A stretch of 64,000 nucleotides of DNA from positions 1 to 64,000 of the forward strand of contig NVXV01000014.1 in the NCBI GenBank assembly GCA_002734085.1. The letters are read 5' to 3'. The stretch's first letter is position 1. Every line of letters begins with the position of its first letter. A program made the translations under genes and the position numbers. The notes under the pieces are model-generated. The model was not told where the DNA came from. It worked only from the letters and a program-made list of their open reading frames with translations, and did not search any database. This document shows, piece after piece, positions 37,618-47,500 of the stretch. Origin of the DNA: Fluviicola sp. GTDB taxonomy: Bacteria; Bacteroidota; Bacteroidia; Flavobacteriales_D; Crocinitomicaceae.

Positions 37618-39390
37618 ATGAAATTAACGGGACAAAAAAATCTAATTTTATTTCTTTTTGTTCTTCTTTGTTTTCCTAGCTTAACTCAATCTTCAAAAGA
37701 TTCTTTATTAGATGTAATTTCGAATACAAATAATAAAATTGATAAAGCTGCATCATACCTTGAACTATCTAAATTTTATTTTGAAACTGATTTTGGACTA
37801 TATATCAGCTACAATCGGAAAGCCGAATCACTATTGAATTCACTTAATTACAGCAATAAGGAAATTCAAAATGAATTTCCTAACCATGATATTTTTGATT
37901 TAAGATATAAATTAAATACAAACTTAGGGCATCATCACTATTTTAAAACTGATTTAGATTCAGCACTATATTATTTTAAAAAAGCTGAGAATATCTCAAG
38001 AGAAATAAATTCGTCAGAGAAAATTGTTAACTCAATTATCAATATAGCATTAATAAAAATTGAAAAAGGTAATTTTAAAAATACATATAGTGAATTAAAA
38101 TCATTACTTAATTCTGATTTAGAAATTTCCTTGTATGATGAAGCTAAAATTATTAGTAGAATAAGTAAGATACTTTATTTATTAGAGCAGAGTGAAAATG
38201 CACTACCGTATGCTTATCGACAATTAAATTTAGGATATGAATTGAAGGATTCAAGTATGATTTCTAAATCGCTATCAAATTTAGGAGTGTTTTATTTAAA
38301 TATGAATGAAATTGATTCTGCAGAATATTATATCAACGAAGCATTAAATCTAAGTATTAAAATGAATCGGGTTAATAGTATAATAATTAATAGAGCAAAT
38401 TTAGCAGAATTGTATTACAGAAATGGCCATTTTGAAAAATCAGAACTTCTGAATAGAGAGAGTTTGAAGTTGGCTAGAGAAAAAAATCTTAGGTATAACT
38501 TAGCTGGATGTTTAACAGATGTTATAACATATTCACTAATAAACGGTGACTTTTCTGAAACTGAAACTTTAATAAGTGAATTCGATTCCTTAAGTCCAAT
38601 GCTTAAAGAAGTAGAATGTAAAATTTGGTACTATCAGACAAAAAAAAGAATTGCTGAAGTTAAAGAGAATTGGAGTGATGTAATGGTTTTTAATACCAAA
38701 ATAGATAGTGTAAAATTGTTTGTAGACAATAAAGAGATTAACAAATATATTATAGAGAATGAGTTACAATCTCAGTTCGAAATAGTAAAAGAAAATCTTC
38801 AGACTAAATATAAAAATGAAGTATCAAATCAAAATGATAATTTCAAATTTTGGATGTTCCTTTTAATCACATTTTTCACTGTACTTCTTGCCTTAAGTGT
38901 TTTTTATTATAGATATCGAAAACGTCTATCTAAGTCAACTGAAAATCAACTAACATTTAAAGTCCAAGAACAAAGTCAAAAACTAACTTCACTGTCTTTA
39001 AGGTTAAATCAATCTAAAGAATATTTTAAAAATATTAGTACGATTACAAGTAAATTAGAAAGAGGAGAGTCTAAAATTGAAAATTCTTTAGTAGAATTAA
39101 AAACACAATTAAAAGAAGGAGCCCGAAAAGACAATGACTGGATTTTGTTTCAGGAGCATTTTAATGAACTTAATCCAAATTTCATAAAAGAAATTTCGTC
39201 TAAGTATCCTGAATTAACACCTCATGAATTAAGATTATGTTCTTTGCTAAAGTTGAACCTTTCAAGTTCTGAAATTTCTGATCTACTATCTATAACTCAA
39301 AAATCCTTAAGGAATTTAAAGTATCGAGTTCATAAAAAAATGAACCTGCCCAAAGGACAAAAACTATCAACTTATTTATTAAAATCATAA
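37618..39390 (+). CDS. Membrane-tethered TPR sensor with LuxR-like DNA-binding C-terminus
   Basis: 590 residues: signal peptide (about 1-23), periplasmic tetratricopeptide helices (about 30-390, with repeats such as YYFKKAENISREIN and AEYYINEALNLSIKMN), one membrane span (about 408-432), a cytoplasmic coiled coil (about 435-510) and a C-terminal helix-turn-helix (about 530-590: YPELTPHELRLCSLLKLNLSSSEISDLL, then SLRNLKYRVHKKM). This layout is common in Bacteroidota and suggests a one-piece sensor that regulates transcription from the membrane. It stands alone with its own promoter in the middle of the second adhesin cluster, so neighbouring surface genes are the obvious candidate targets; that is inference. 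Base composition is more AT-rich than its neighbours. Confidence 0.82.
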   Translation: MKLTGQKNLILFLFVLLCFPSLTQSSKDSLLDVISNTNNKIDKAASYLELSKFYFETDFGLYISYNRKAESLLNSLNYSNKEIQNEFPNHDIFDLRYKLNTNLGHHHYFKTDLDSALYYFKKAENISREINSSEKIVNSIINIALIKIEKGNFKNTYSELKSLLNSDLEISLYDEAKIISRISKILYLLEQSENALPYAYRQLNLGYELKDSSMISKSLSNLGVFYLNMNEIDSAEYYINEALNLSIKMNRVNSIIINRANLAELYYRNGHFEKSELLNRESLKLAREKNLRYNLAGCLTDVITYSLINGDFSETETLISEFDSLSPMLKEVECKIWYYQTKKRIAEVKENWSDVMVFNTKIDSVKLFVDNKEINKYIIENELQSQFEIVKENLQTKYKNEVSNQNDNFKFWMFLLITFFTVLLALSVFYYRYRKRLSKSTENQLTFKVQEQSQKLTSLSLRLNQSKEYFKNISTITSKLERGESKIENSLVELKTQLKEGARKDNDWILFQEHFNELNPNFIKEISSKYPELTPHELRLCSLLKLNLSSSEISDLLSITQKSLRNLKYRVHKKMNLPKGQKLSTYLLKS

Positions 39391-39461
39391 GTTTATATTC
39401 ATATATGTATTGAAAATCAACTGCTTAAGTTAGTGGGGACGTTTTGAGGACGCTAAACTCC

Positions 39462-39491
39462 TTGGTTTAAGAAATTGTATACATAGGTTTG
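39462..39491 (+). promoter_or_regulatory. Predicted promoter of the GH56-like/adhesin operon
   Basis: TTG at 39462-39464, a 19-base spacer and TAGGTTTG at 39484-39491 match the phylum consensus. The expected start is near 39498, about 36 bases before the ATG at 39534. The following genes to 49491 are spaced by 13-28 bases and may all depend on it. Confidence 0.55.
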
Positions 39492-39533
39492 TTTCGTATT
39501 GATTTGATTACTACGGATTATTAAACATAAACT

Positions 39534-41024
39534 ATGTATATTATGATTAGAATTTCATTAACACTACTAAGCTTATTCATGTTTTCAACTTTGTTATATT
39601 CACAAGTGAAAACCAATAGCTCACCACAAGTTTATTTTGTTTTCAATTATAACGAAGGATCTCCATTTCATGAGAGAACAGGAGATACTGTTCCAATTGC
39701 AGAAGAGAAAAGGATAGTTGGACCAAGAGTATTTACTTTGAACACAGATTCAAACTGTGTTACGTACGTTCATAATATCCTTCCATCTTTCGCCGGATTA
39801 AAAAACCCATGGGATTATGCCACCGGGTATGCGTTAAATCCTTGCTCTGCCGGAGGCGGGATGAAACCATGCCAATTTTTAAATGGTAATGGGACAGAAC
39901 TTGATACTGCTTTAATTATAGAAAATGCTGAAAAAGCAGCTTCTGAATATACATGGTATAGGCTTCCTCAAGATGTAATAGATGGTAAAGTTAAACACCT
40001 TATGATCGATTATGAATGGGGTGTACCTCACGACTCATTATGGGGTTGGTACTATCAAACTCAAAGTAAATTCAAAGACACAACTCTCATTGACTATTAT
40101 GAATTTTCTATTGCTGATTCTGTAAACATTTCAAGAAAATTATATAATGACCTCCATGTTCTTCATTGGAAATATTACACAAATAAACTCAAGGAACTTT
40201 TGCCTGAGGTGAATTTAGGGTTTTATGCCTTGCCTGCTATGAATAGATTGGGACAGGCACATAGAAATAAAGTTCGCTACAAGAAACCAGGAACGGAAAT
40301 GCCCGATGAAGTGTTTGATCATATTGTTGATAATTGGCTCGGATTGAATACAATACAAACTCTTTACCATCACAATTATGTCAATATGAAATCAGGTAAT
40401 TTTTTTGACAATAATTTGGATGATGTAGCTAAGTATACGAAAGCAAATGCAGTATCCAATAAAGTCAAATTTCATGATGACCCAAGATTATCTCATAAAG
40501 ACTTCACAGTTGGGTTCTGGATGGCCTTTTTTCAATGGGATGTAGACTATACTGCTAAACTTAAAACTTTCGAAGACGCATTAGATTCGTTGAGTAAATC
40601 AGGTATAAACAAAATTTGGCTAAGCAGTGGTTCCTGGAAAAAAGATGGTTCAAACACAGCGTTTTTAGATCAGCTCGAGAATGCAGGTGTTACAATTGAA
40701 GAGTTTTGGCAGGATATAACAGATATTTGCGAAAGAACAATTTTGAAAGACGGATGTTCACAACATTTATCAGTAGAAAATCAGGAAGGTAAGGTGAGTA
40801 ACGAAGTCACAATTAATGTGTTCCCAAATCCCGCAAAGAATTCAGTTAATATTGATGTTAATAGAGCAAACTACAACCTTAGATTGATAGACTTATCTGG
40901 TAAAATTTTATTAAATGAACTAGACATCAAAAAGATTGATTTAAGTGAATTTACTAGTGGAATGTACATCATGTCTATCGAAACGGACAATCAAATGTTT
41001 CAGAAGAAATTGATTATTAACTAA
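39534..41024 (+). CDS. GH56 (hyaluronidase)-like secreted protein with T9SS type A sorting domain
   Basis: 496 residues; the second in-frame ATG (39543) is an equally good start. A signal peptide ends near LLYSQ. By eye the body follows the order of eukaryotic GH56 hyaluronidases: an opening strand QVYFVFNYNEGSP; then VKHLMIDYEWGVP, with Asp159 and Glu161 in the place of the GH56 catalytic D-x-E; then NLGFYALPAMN where hyaluronidases have GFYxFPDCYN; then a NTIQTLYHHNYVN segment; and a final KSGINKIWLSSGSW like the GxVLWxS strand, followed by a cysteine pair. A type A sorting domain closes it (about 425-496: NVFPNPAKNSVNI and GMYIMSIETDN). A function cutting glycosaminoglycan-like polymers is inferred. 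The next gene starts 13 bases later. Confidence 0.55.
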   Translation: MYIMIRISLTLLSLFMFSTLLYSQVKTNSSPQVYFVFNYNEGSPFHERTGDTVPIAEEKRIVGPRVFTLNTDSNCVTYVHNILPSFAGLKNPWDYATGYALNPCSAGGGMKPCQFLNGNGTELDTALIIENAEKAASEYTWYRLPQDVIDGKVKHLMIDYEWGVPHDSLWGWYYQTQSKFKDTTLIDYYEFSIADSVNISRKLYNDLHVLHWKYYTNKLKELLPEVNLGFYALPAMNRLGQAHRNKVRYKKPGTEMPDEVFDHIVDNWLGLNTIQTLYHHNYVNMKSGNFFDNNLDDVAKYTKANAVSNKVKFHDDPRLSHKDFTVGFWMAFFQWDVDYTAKLKTFEDALDSLSKSGINKIWLSSGSWKKDGSNTAFLDQLENAGVTIEEFWQDITDICERTILKDGCSQHLSVENQEGKVSNEVTINVFPNPAKNSVNIDVNRANYNLRLIDLSGKILLNELDIKKIDLSEFTSGMYIMSIETDNQMFQKKLIIN

Positions 41025-41037
41025 GAATAGACGTGTC

Positions 41038-44000
41038 ATGAGAATTTTAGTATTTACAATTTTTCTTTTTTTTCAGTTTACAGTTTTACACAGTAGATCC
41101 GTGGAAGATACACTACTATTTAGTAGTATAGAATCAAATGAATTGTGTTTTGTTGAAAATATTGGACAATTTGAATGTAGTGATCAGTCGGATTCGAAAG
41201 GAGTATTCTTCAAACTGGAACAACCAGGGTTTAATATTTGGATAACTGAGAGAGGGCTAACTTATCAGTTTTTGAAATGGGAGAAGAAGATAAATACTGA
41301 TGATTTTGGAACTAAAACTAAGATTAAAAATACGTCATGGAAAAGAATTGATATGTCGTTTAAGAACACTACAATATCAAAAGAACAAATTTTCCCTGAA
41401 AATATAAACCGAGAAAAAGGTCAAACTTTTTATTTAAAAAACTCCGTTGAAAAATCTGAAGTTAAATCTTTTAAAAAGTTAATAATTAAAGAAATATACA
41501 ATGGGATTGATTGGGTTTTGTTCATAGGCAAAAATGGTGAATTAAAATCTGAGTTTTTAATTCATCCCTTTGCAGATATCAATCAACTGACAATGGTTTA
41601 TGAAGGTGCTGGAGATATTGAAATTAAAAAAAATAGAATTGATGTAAGCACTTCATTTGGTAATTTGGTTGAGGGAGAATTATTATGCTTTCATGAAAAG
41701 GATAGTTCTCTGGTAGAATCGAAATACAGTTTCAATGAAAATGATATTCCATCTTATATAGGGTATGGTATAAATGATACCAACGGAAGAAGTAGTTCAG
41801 TAATGAATAACTCTATTTTTTCTTTTGAAGTACAAATTGAAGTCCCTCAATATGATAAAACTAAAGAATTAATTCTTGATCCAGAACTTAAATGGGGTAG
41901 TTTTTTTGGAGGAAATGGGGTTGATGGTTTTATGGCCGTAGAACACGACTCTAATAATAATATTTATGTGACAGGATATACAACGAGTACTACTTTCCCA
42001 ATCGTAGATATTGGAGGATTTTATCAAGGGAATTACAATGATGGACTATCTTATGGGGATGCATTCATTCTGAAGTTTGATCAAATGGGAGCTATAGTTT
42101 GGTCAACATACATTGGTGGTGATCAAGATGATCAAGCTTATGATATTATTATTGATGGAAATGGCAATCCATATATTGTTGGCTGGACAAACTCTAGTGA
42201 TTTCCCTATTCAAAATGCATTTCAACCCACCAACAATGGAGGTACAGACGGATTTGTGACTAAATTTGATAGTGATGGTAATTTGCTTTGGTCTTCGTTT
42301 GTTGGGGGCTCAGAAATGGATCGTATTCATAGCGTGACTTTCGATACCGATCAAAATGTATTTTTATGTGGAGGAACACGTTCATTAGATTTCCCTGTTT
42401 TAGATGCAGGAACTTATTATCAATCTGTATTTAGTGGAGGTTCTGGATTTGGGCAAGATGTTGGTGGAGATGGCTTTATTTTAAAAATGGATGCTAATGG
42501 TGTTTTATTGTGGGGAACATACTATGGAGGTTCTTCTGCAGATCAGGCAAGTTCAATAGCGATTGACCAAGACGATAATGTAAGTATCATAGGAACAACT
42601 TTTTCTAATGACTTACCATTGAATAACCCTTTTCAAAATAATTTAGCTGGTAGTTCTGATGTTTTTCTGAGCAAGTTTGATAATTCTGGTAATTTATTGT
42701 TCGCAACATACTATGGTGGACTGGATACCGATAGAGGGTTTGCAGTTGGTGTCAATAATTATAACGAGATTATTATTGCAGGTGATACAAAATCAAACAA
42801 TCTTCCTTTATTCGATATAGGGTCCTTTTTTCAAGGGTCCTATATCGGCGGTGGTTTTGGTGGAGTTGGTGGAGATGCATTTATTTCTAAATTTTCAGAA
42901 AATGGTAATCTAGAATGGGGAACTTATTACGGCGGAAATAATTTTGATAACTTTTCTTCTTTTGACGGATTAAAAATTGATGATTGTAATAATATATTTT
43001 TAATTCTCGAGTCGGCATCTTCTGATCTTAATCTAATTTCAAATGAAAGCTGTCATTTTAATGATTTGTCATTTGGGGGGGGAGTCGAGAGAGATAATGT
43101 TATTTTAAAGTTTGACATTCAAGGTAATTTACTTTGGAATACCTATATTGGAGGAAATCAAAAAGATAGTAGGGGAGGAATAACAATTGATAACAATCAA
43201 AATATTTTTGTAGTAGGGGAGTTTGTCAATTATGCAAGTGGTTCAAGCCTGCCCATGCTAGATCAGGGAGGTCCTAGTTTCTTTGATAATTCTCCAAATG
43301 GGTCAGATGATAGTTATATCCTAAAATTCTCTACCGTAGAACTATCCGTTAACACACAAGTTACAGAACCTAATGATTGTTGTAATGGCGAGCTCGTTTT
43401 TGAAATAAACTGTGATAAACCGCCATATTCATTTACTTGGAGCACAGGAGATAGTAAATTGAATATTTTTGAAAATACGGACACGCTTAAAAATTTGTGT
43501 GCAGGAAATTATTGGGTTGAAATTTCTAGTAACTGTCAAGATGTTGATACACTATTCTTTACGCTAAATGGGTCTCAATCTACAACTTTTGAGATAGATA
43601 CAGCAATTTGCAAGGGAGATACACTACAACTTAATAATGTAAATTATTTTTTAACGGGTGAATATAGTGATACAATTTTTGGAGGAGCGATAAATGGTTG
43701 TGATAGTATTATTTCATTATCATTAAATGTATTGGATACTATGTCAGTGCAAATTCAAGGACCTGGCTTGGTTTGTGTTAAAGCTCCATCAATATTTTAC
43801 ACTTCAACAGTAAGTAGTGGCAATTGGACTGCAAGCTGTGGGGTTTGCATTGATAGTGCTTCTGGAGAATTAAATGTTTTGCAAGCGGGAATAGGAACAC
43901 ATATAATTTATTTTAATTCTGATGGAATTTGTAGTGATTCTGACTCAATAATAGTAGAAATCATGGATGCCCCAAGTGGAATAATACATGGTGGCGATAC

Positions 44001-44490
44001 TCTTATTTATCAAGGAGATGAAGTTCAGTTAGATTTGGAAGTAGACTTAGATGATGATTTTCAAGTGCAGTGGATTCCAAGTATTGGATTGAATTGTTCC
44101 AGTTGTTTAAATCCAGTTGCAAGTCCGAGTAGTACAACTCAATACAATGTTCTTATTACTACCGAATCTGGTTGTATTCTACAATTATTAACAACTATTT
44201 ATGTGGACAAGGATTGTGACAGTGTGCACTTTCCTACTTTGTTTTCACCTAATAATGATGGAATAAATGATCTTTTTTGTCCATTAGGCAGCTGTATTGA
44301 ATCAGTTAACTACAAAATTTATAATAGATGGGGAGAAAACATATTTAGCTCTACTTCAGTGAATAATTGCTGGGACGGAACTTATAAGGGGGAAAAAGTT
44401 AATTCAGGAGTGTATGTTTATAAATGTTCATCAATATTGAGTAATGGACGTTTAGTGGAAAATAGTGGACAAATCAATGTCCTAAAGTAA
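41038..44490 (+). CDS. SBBP beta-propeller adhesin (DUF7948 N-terminus) with cysteine-type T9SS type B sorting domain
   Basis: 1150 residues with a signal peptide (about 1-20). The N-terminal part (about 37-280) opens with FVENIGQFE, the mark of DUF7948-type domains found before SBBP propellers. About ten SBBP-type repeats follow (280-770), each with a WSTYIGG-like strand, an acidic D-x-x-N-x-Y/V-x-x-G turn and SxxFP. Then come a short SprB-like region and the GLNCSSCLNPVASPSSTT box. The type B sorting domain has FSPNNDGINDLFC, IYNRWGENIF and CWDGTYKGE, with cysteines at the same places as the adhesin at 33134. It forms a tandem pair with the next gene, which shares its layout. Confidence 0.88.
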   Translation: MRILVFTIFLFFQFTVLHSRSVEDTLLFSSIESNELCFVENIGQFECSDQSDSKGVFFKLEQPGFNIWITERGLTYQFLKWEKKINTDDFGTKTKIKNTSWKRIDMSFKNTTISKEQIFPENINREKGQTFYLKNSVEKSEVKSFKKLIIKEIYNGIDWVLFIGKNGELKSEFLIHPFADINQLTMVYEGAGDIEIKKNRIDVSTSFGNLVEGELLCFHEKDSSLVESKYSFNENDIPSYIGYGINDTNGRSSSVMNNSIFSFEVQIEVPQYDKTKELILDPELKWGSFFGGNGVDGFMAVEHDSNNNIYVTGYTTSTTFPIVDIGGFYQGNYNDGLSYGDAFILKFDQMGAIVWSTYIGGDQDDQAYDIIIDGNGNPYIVGWTNSSDFPIQNAFQPTNNGGTDGFVTKFDSDGNLLWSSFVGGSEMDRIHSVTFDTDQNVFLCGGTRSLDFPVLDAGTYYQSVFSGGSGFGQDVGGDGFILKMDANGVLLWGTYYGGSSADQASSIAIDQDDNVSIIGTTFSNDLPLNNPFQNNLAGSSDVFLSKFDNSGNLLFATYYGGLDTDRGFAVGVNNYNEIIIAGDTKSNNLPLFDIGSFFQGSYIGGGFGGVGGDAFISKFSENGNLEWGTYYGGNNFDNFSSFDGLKIDDCNNIFLILESASSDLNLISNESCHFNDLSFGGGVERDNVILKFDIQGNLLWNTYIGGNQKDSRGGITIDNNQNIFVVGEFVNYASGSSLPMLDQGGPSFFDNSPNGSDDSYILKFSTVELSVNTQVTEPNDCCNGELVFEINCDKPPYSFTWSTGDSKLNIFENTDTLKNLCAGNYWVEISSNCQDVDTLFFTLNGSQSTTFEIDTAICKGDTLQLNNVNYFLTGEYSDTIFGGAINGCDSIISLSLNVLDTMSVQIQGPGLVCVKAPSIFYTSTVSSGNWTASCGVCIDSASGELNVLQAGIGTHIIYFNSDGICSDSDSIIVEIMDAPSGIIHGGDTLIYQGDEVQLDLEVDLDDDFQVQWIPSIGLNCSSCLNPVASPSSTTQYNVLITTESGCILQLLTTIYVDKDCDSVHFPTLFSPNNDGINDLFCPLGSCIESVNYKIYNRWGENIFSSTSVNNCWDGTYKGEKVNSGVYVYKCSSILSNGRLVENSGQINVLK

Positions 44491-44518
44491 TTGTTCGAAT
44501 AGTATAAAACACGGAATT

Positions 44519-47500
44519 ATGAAAACGGATCAAAACTATTTAATTGTTTTAGCTTCATTGTTGGCATTCAATTTTAACATAATTGTAAAAGCACAGGAGA
44601 GTTTAGTTAATGAAGATAGAAAAAGAGAGAGTACTTTGTGTTTTATAGAAAATAAAGGACAGTTTAAAGATGATCAAATACTCTATAAATTTTCTTCACA
44701 AGGGCTCAATTTATTAATTTCAGAAGGGGGAGTTACTTTTCAATTGTTTAAGAAACAAAAGGAAAAAGAGGAAGGTAAAAATACAAGTAGTAACTTAATG
44801 CTTAGAAATGCTATTATTTCTGTTGAAACTATAAAGCTAGATTTATTTAAAGGAAAAATTGAAAAAGAGAATATCATTCCGCAAAATAAATTAAATTCTT
44901 ATTTCAATTATTTTTCTCCAAAAACTCCAGATGGTGTAAAAGAAGTTAAAAAATTTCAAAATCTTTTAATCAAAGATGTTTACAAAAATATTGATTGGAA
45001 ATTTTATATTTCAAAGGAAGGGTATTTGAAATATGATTTTATTGTAAGAGAAGGGGGAGACTATAAGGATATTTTACTTCAATACTCTTCGCTTAGCCCT
45101 TTAAATATTTCTGAAAAAGGAGAATTAATTCTACAAACAAATATTGGTAAAATTAAAGAGAATAAGCCTGTTAGTTTTTATAAAAACAGAGAATTAGAAA
45201 CAACATTTAATATTCGTTCTCAAGAAAGAAAGATAACAGAAAAGAATACAATTTACAAGTCTTTAATTTATTTTAAAATCGATTCAAATGTCAATGAAGA
45301 TTTATTCAATTCTGAATTAGTAATTGATCCACAGATAAATTGGTCAACATTTTTTGGTGGTACAAGTAATGATGAGTTTCAAGAACTAAAAAGTGATAGT
45401 CAGGGAAACTTATATGGCGCGGGTTTAACCTGGTCAAATGATTTCCCTACTCAGGATGCAGGGGTCTATTATAAAGGAAATATTGATGGAAATCGAGATA
45501 TAGTAATTTCAAAGTTCAATAATGATGGAGAATTGATATGGTCTACATATTATGGAGGTTCCTCCATAGATGAAGGGCATTCACTAGAAATTGACTATAA
45601 CGATAATCTTTTTGTTACTGGTGTCTCCATATCAAATGATTTCCCGTTAGAAGACGTGGGAGGGTATTTCCAAAATTTTGGTGGTGTGATGGATGCTTTC
45701 GTTTTGAAGTTTGATTCAAATGGAAATAGAATATGGGCCACTATGTTAGGTGGCTCGGGTGCTGATGTTGGCAATTCAATTGCTTCAGATTCTGATGGAA
45801 ATATAATTGTTGTTGGTTGGACTTCATCTACAGATTATCCTACCGAAGACCTTGGAGGAACTTCATTTTTTGAGGGAAACTATACCTCTATGCAAGATAT
45901 ATTCATTACTAAATTTAATGCAGACGGAACAATGTATTGGTCAACCTATTTTGGAGCAGCAAATGATGTTGCAAAGTCTGTTGATACTGATAGTAATAAC
46001 TCCATATTTATTACGGGTGCAACTTCAGATTGTTCTGGTAGTTGGACATTTCAAGATGGAGGCGGATATTTTCAAAATAGTCATCCAGGAGGACAATGTG
46101 ATAAGACTTTTATTTTGAAGTTCTCTGAGATTGCTGAATTGCAATGGTCTACTTACATCGCTGGATCCGGTTTTGATATAGCTAATTCCATTATAGTAGA
46201 TAAAAATGATGATGTTATTTTATTAGGACATACTAATTCTCTAAATTTTCCAACAATGGATAATGGTACTTTTTTTCAGCCCACAAATGCTGGGGGAATG
46301 GATCTATTTATCTCTAAATTTGATAATATTGGAGAAATGATTTGGTCAACATATTATGGAGGGGAGGGGCAAGATGTTACAACAACTACTGATAACTTGA
46401 GTTTTTCTGAGTGTAATAATATTTATTTATTAAATCGAACAAATTCAAACAATTTACCCTTTCAAATTCCATTTGATGGTGGATCCTATAGTCATACTAT
46501 AAATGGTGGTGCAAACGATAAGTTTCTTTCTGTTTTCTGTCCTAATGGAAACTTGTTTTGGAATACATATTTAGGTGGAGATGGGGATGAAAATAAAGGA
46601 GCTATTGATGTCGATGTGAATGATAATATTTTTATATCAACAACATTGGATGCTAACTCTGCAAATGCTTCATCTTATCCTATTGTAAGTTCAGGTTCAA
46701 GTTTTCAAGAGAATAATTTAATTGGTGATGAAGATATTTATTTGATGAAAATAGTACAGGGGGAAGAAGATCATGAAATCACGAAAACAGATGTTAGTGC
46801 TTGTGGAGGTTGCGATGGAGCTGCATCTATTTCTGTTGAAGGATTGTGCTTACCCATATCTTATTATTGGAGCAATGGAGAGTCAACTATCGGTAGTGAT
46901 CAGTATTCTAATTCTATTTCGGGATTATGCGCTGGTACATACAGTGTAACCATCGTTAGCTTTTGCGATTCAATTGTGGACAGTATAGATGTTATAAGTG
47001 TTGGAGACGAACCAGATCTAACATTATCTGCAACAGATGTAACTTGTTATGGATTTGACAATGGGTCTGCTACAGTAGAGGCAGTTGGAAATAATCCTTT
47101 TACTTATGAGTGGATTCAGATTCCTAGCACAGATAGCATTGTAGAAAACTTATCTCCTGGAAATTATATTGTTGAAGTAACTGATAATAATGGTTGTACT
47201 TCAATTGATTCTATTGAAGTATTTGAGCCAGATTTATTGGAAATATCTTTAAATTCAACTCCAACAGATTGTAATATTAATAATGGTACGGCTCAAGTCA
47301 TTCCCGTTGGTGGAACGAGTGGCTATTCATTTGAATGGAACCCAGGTGGATATGTAACTGCTAATATTTCTAGTCTAGGTGAAGGAACATATAGTGTTAT
47401 CGTAACAGACGATAATGGTTGTCAAGCAATTGATTCTGTAATTGTTGAATCTTTGAACTCACCTATCATTTCAATCGACTCATTATCTGATGTGTCTTGT

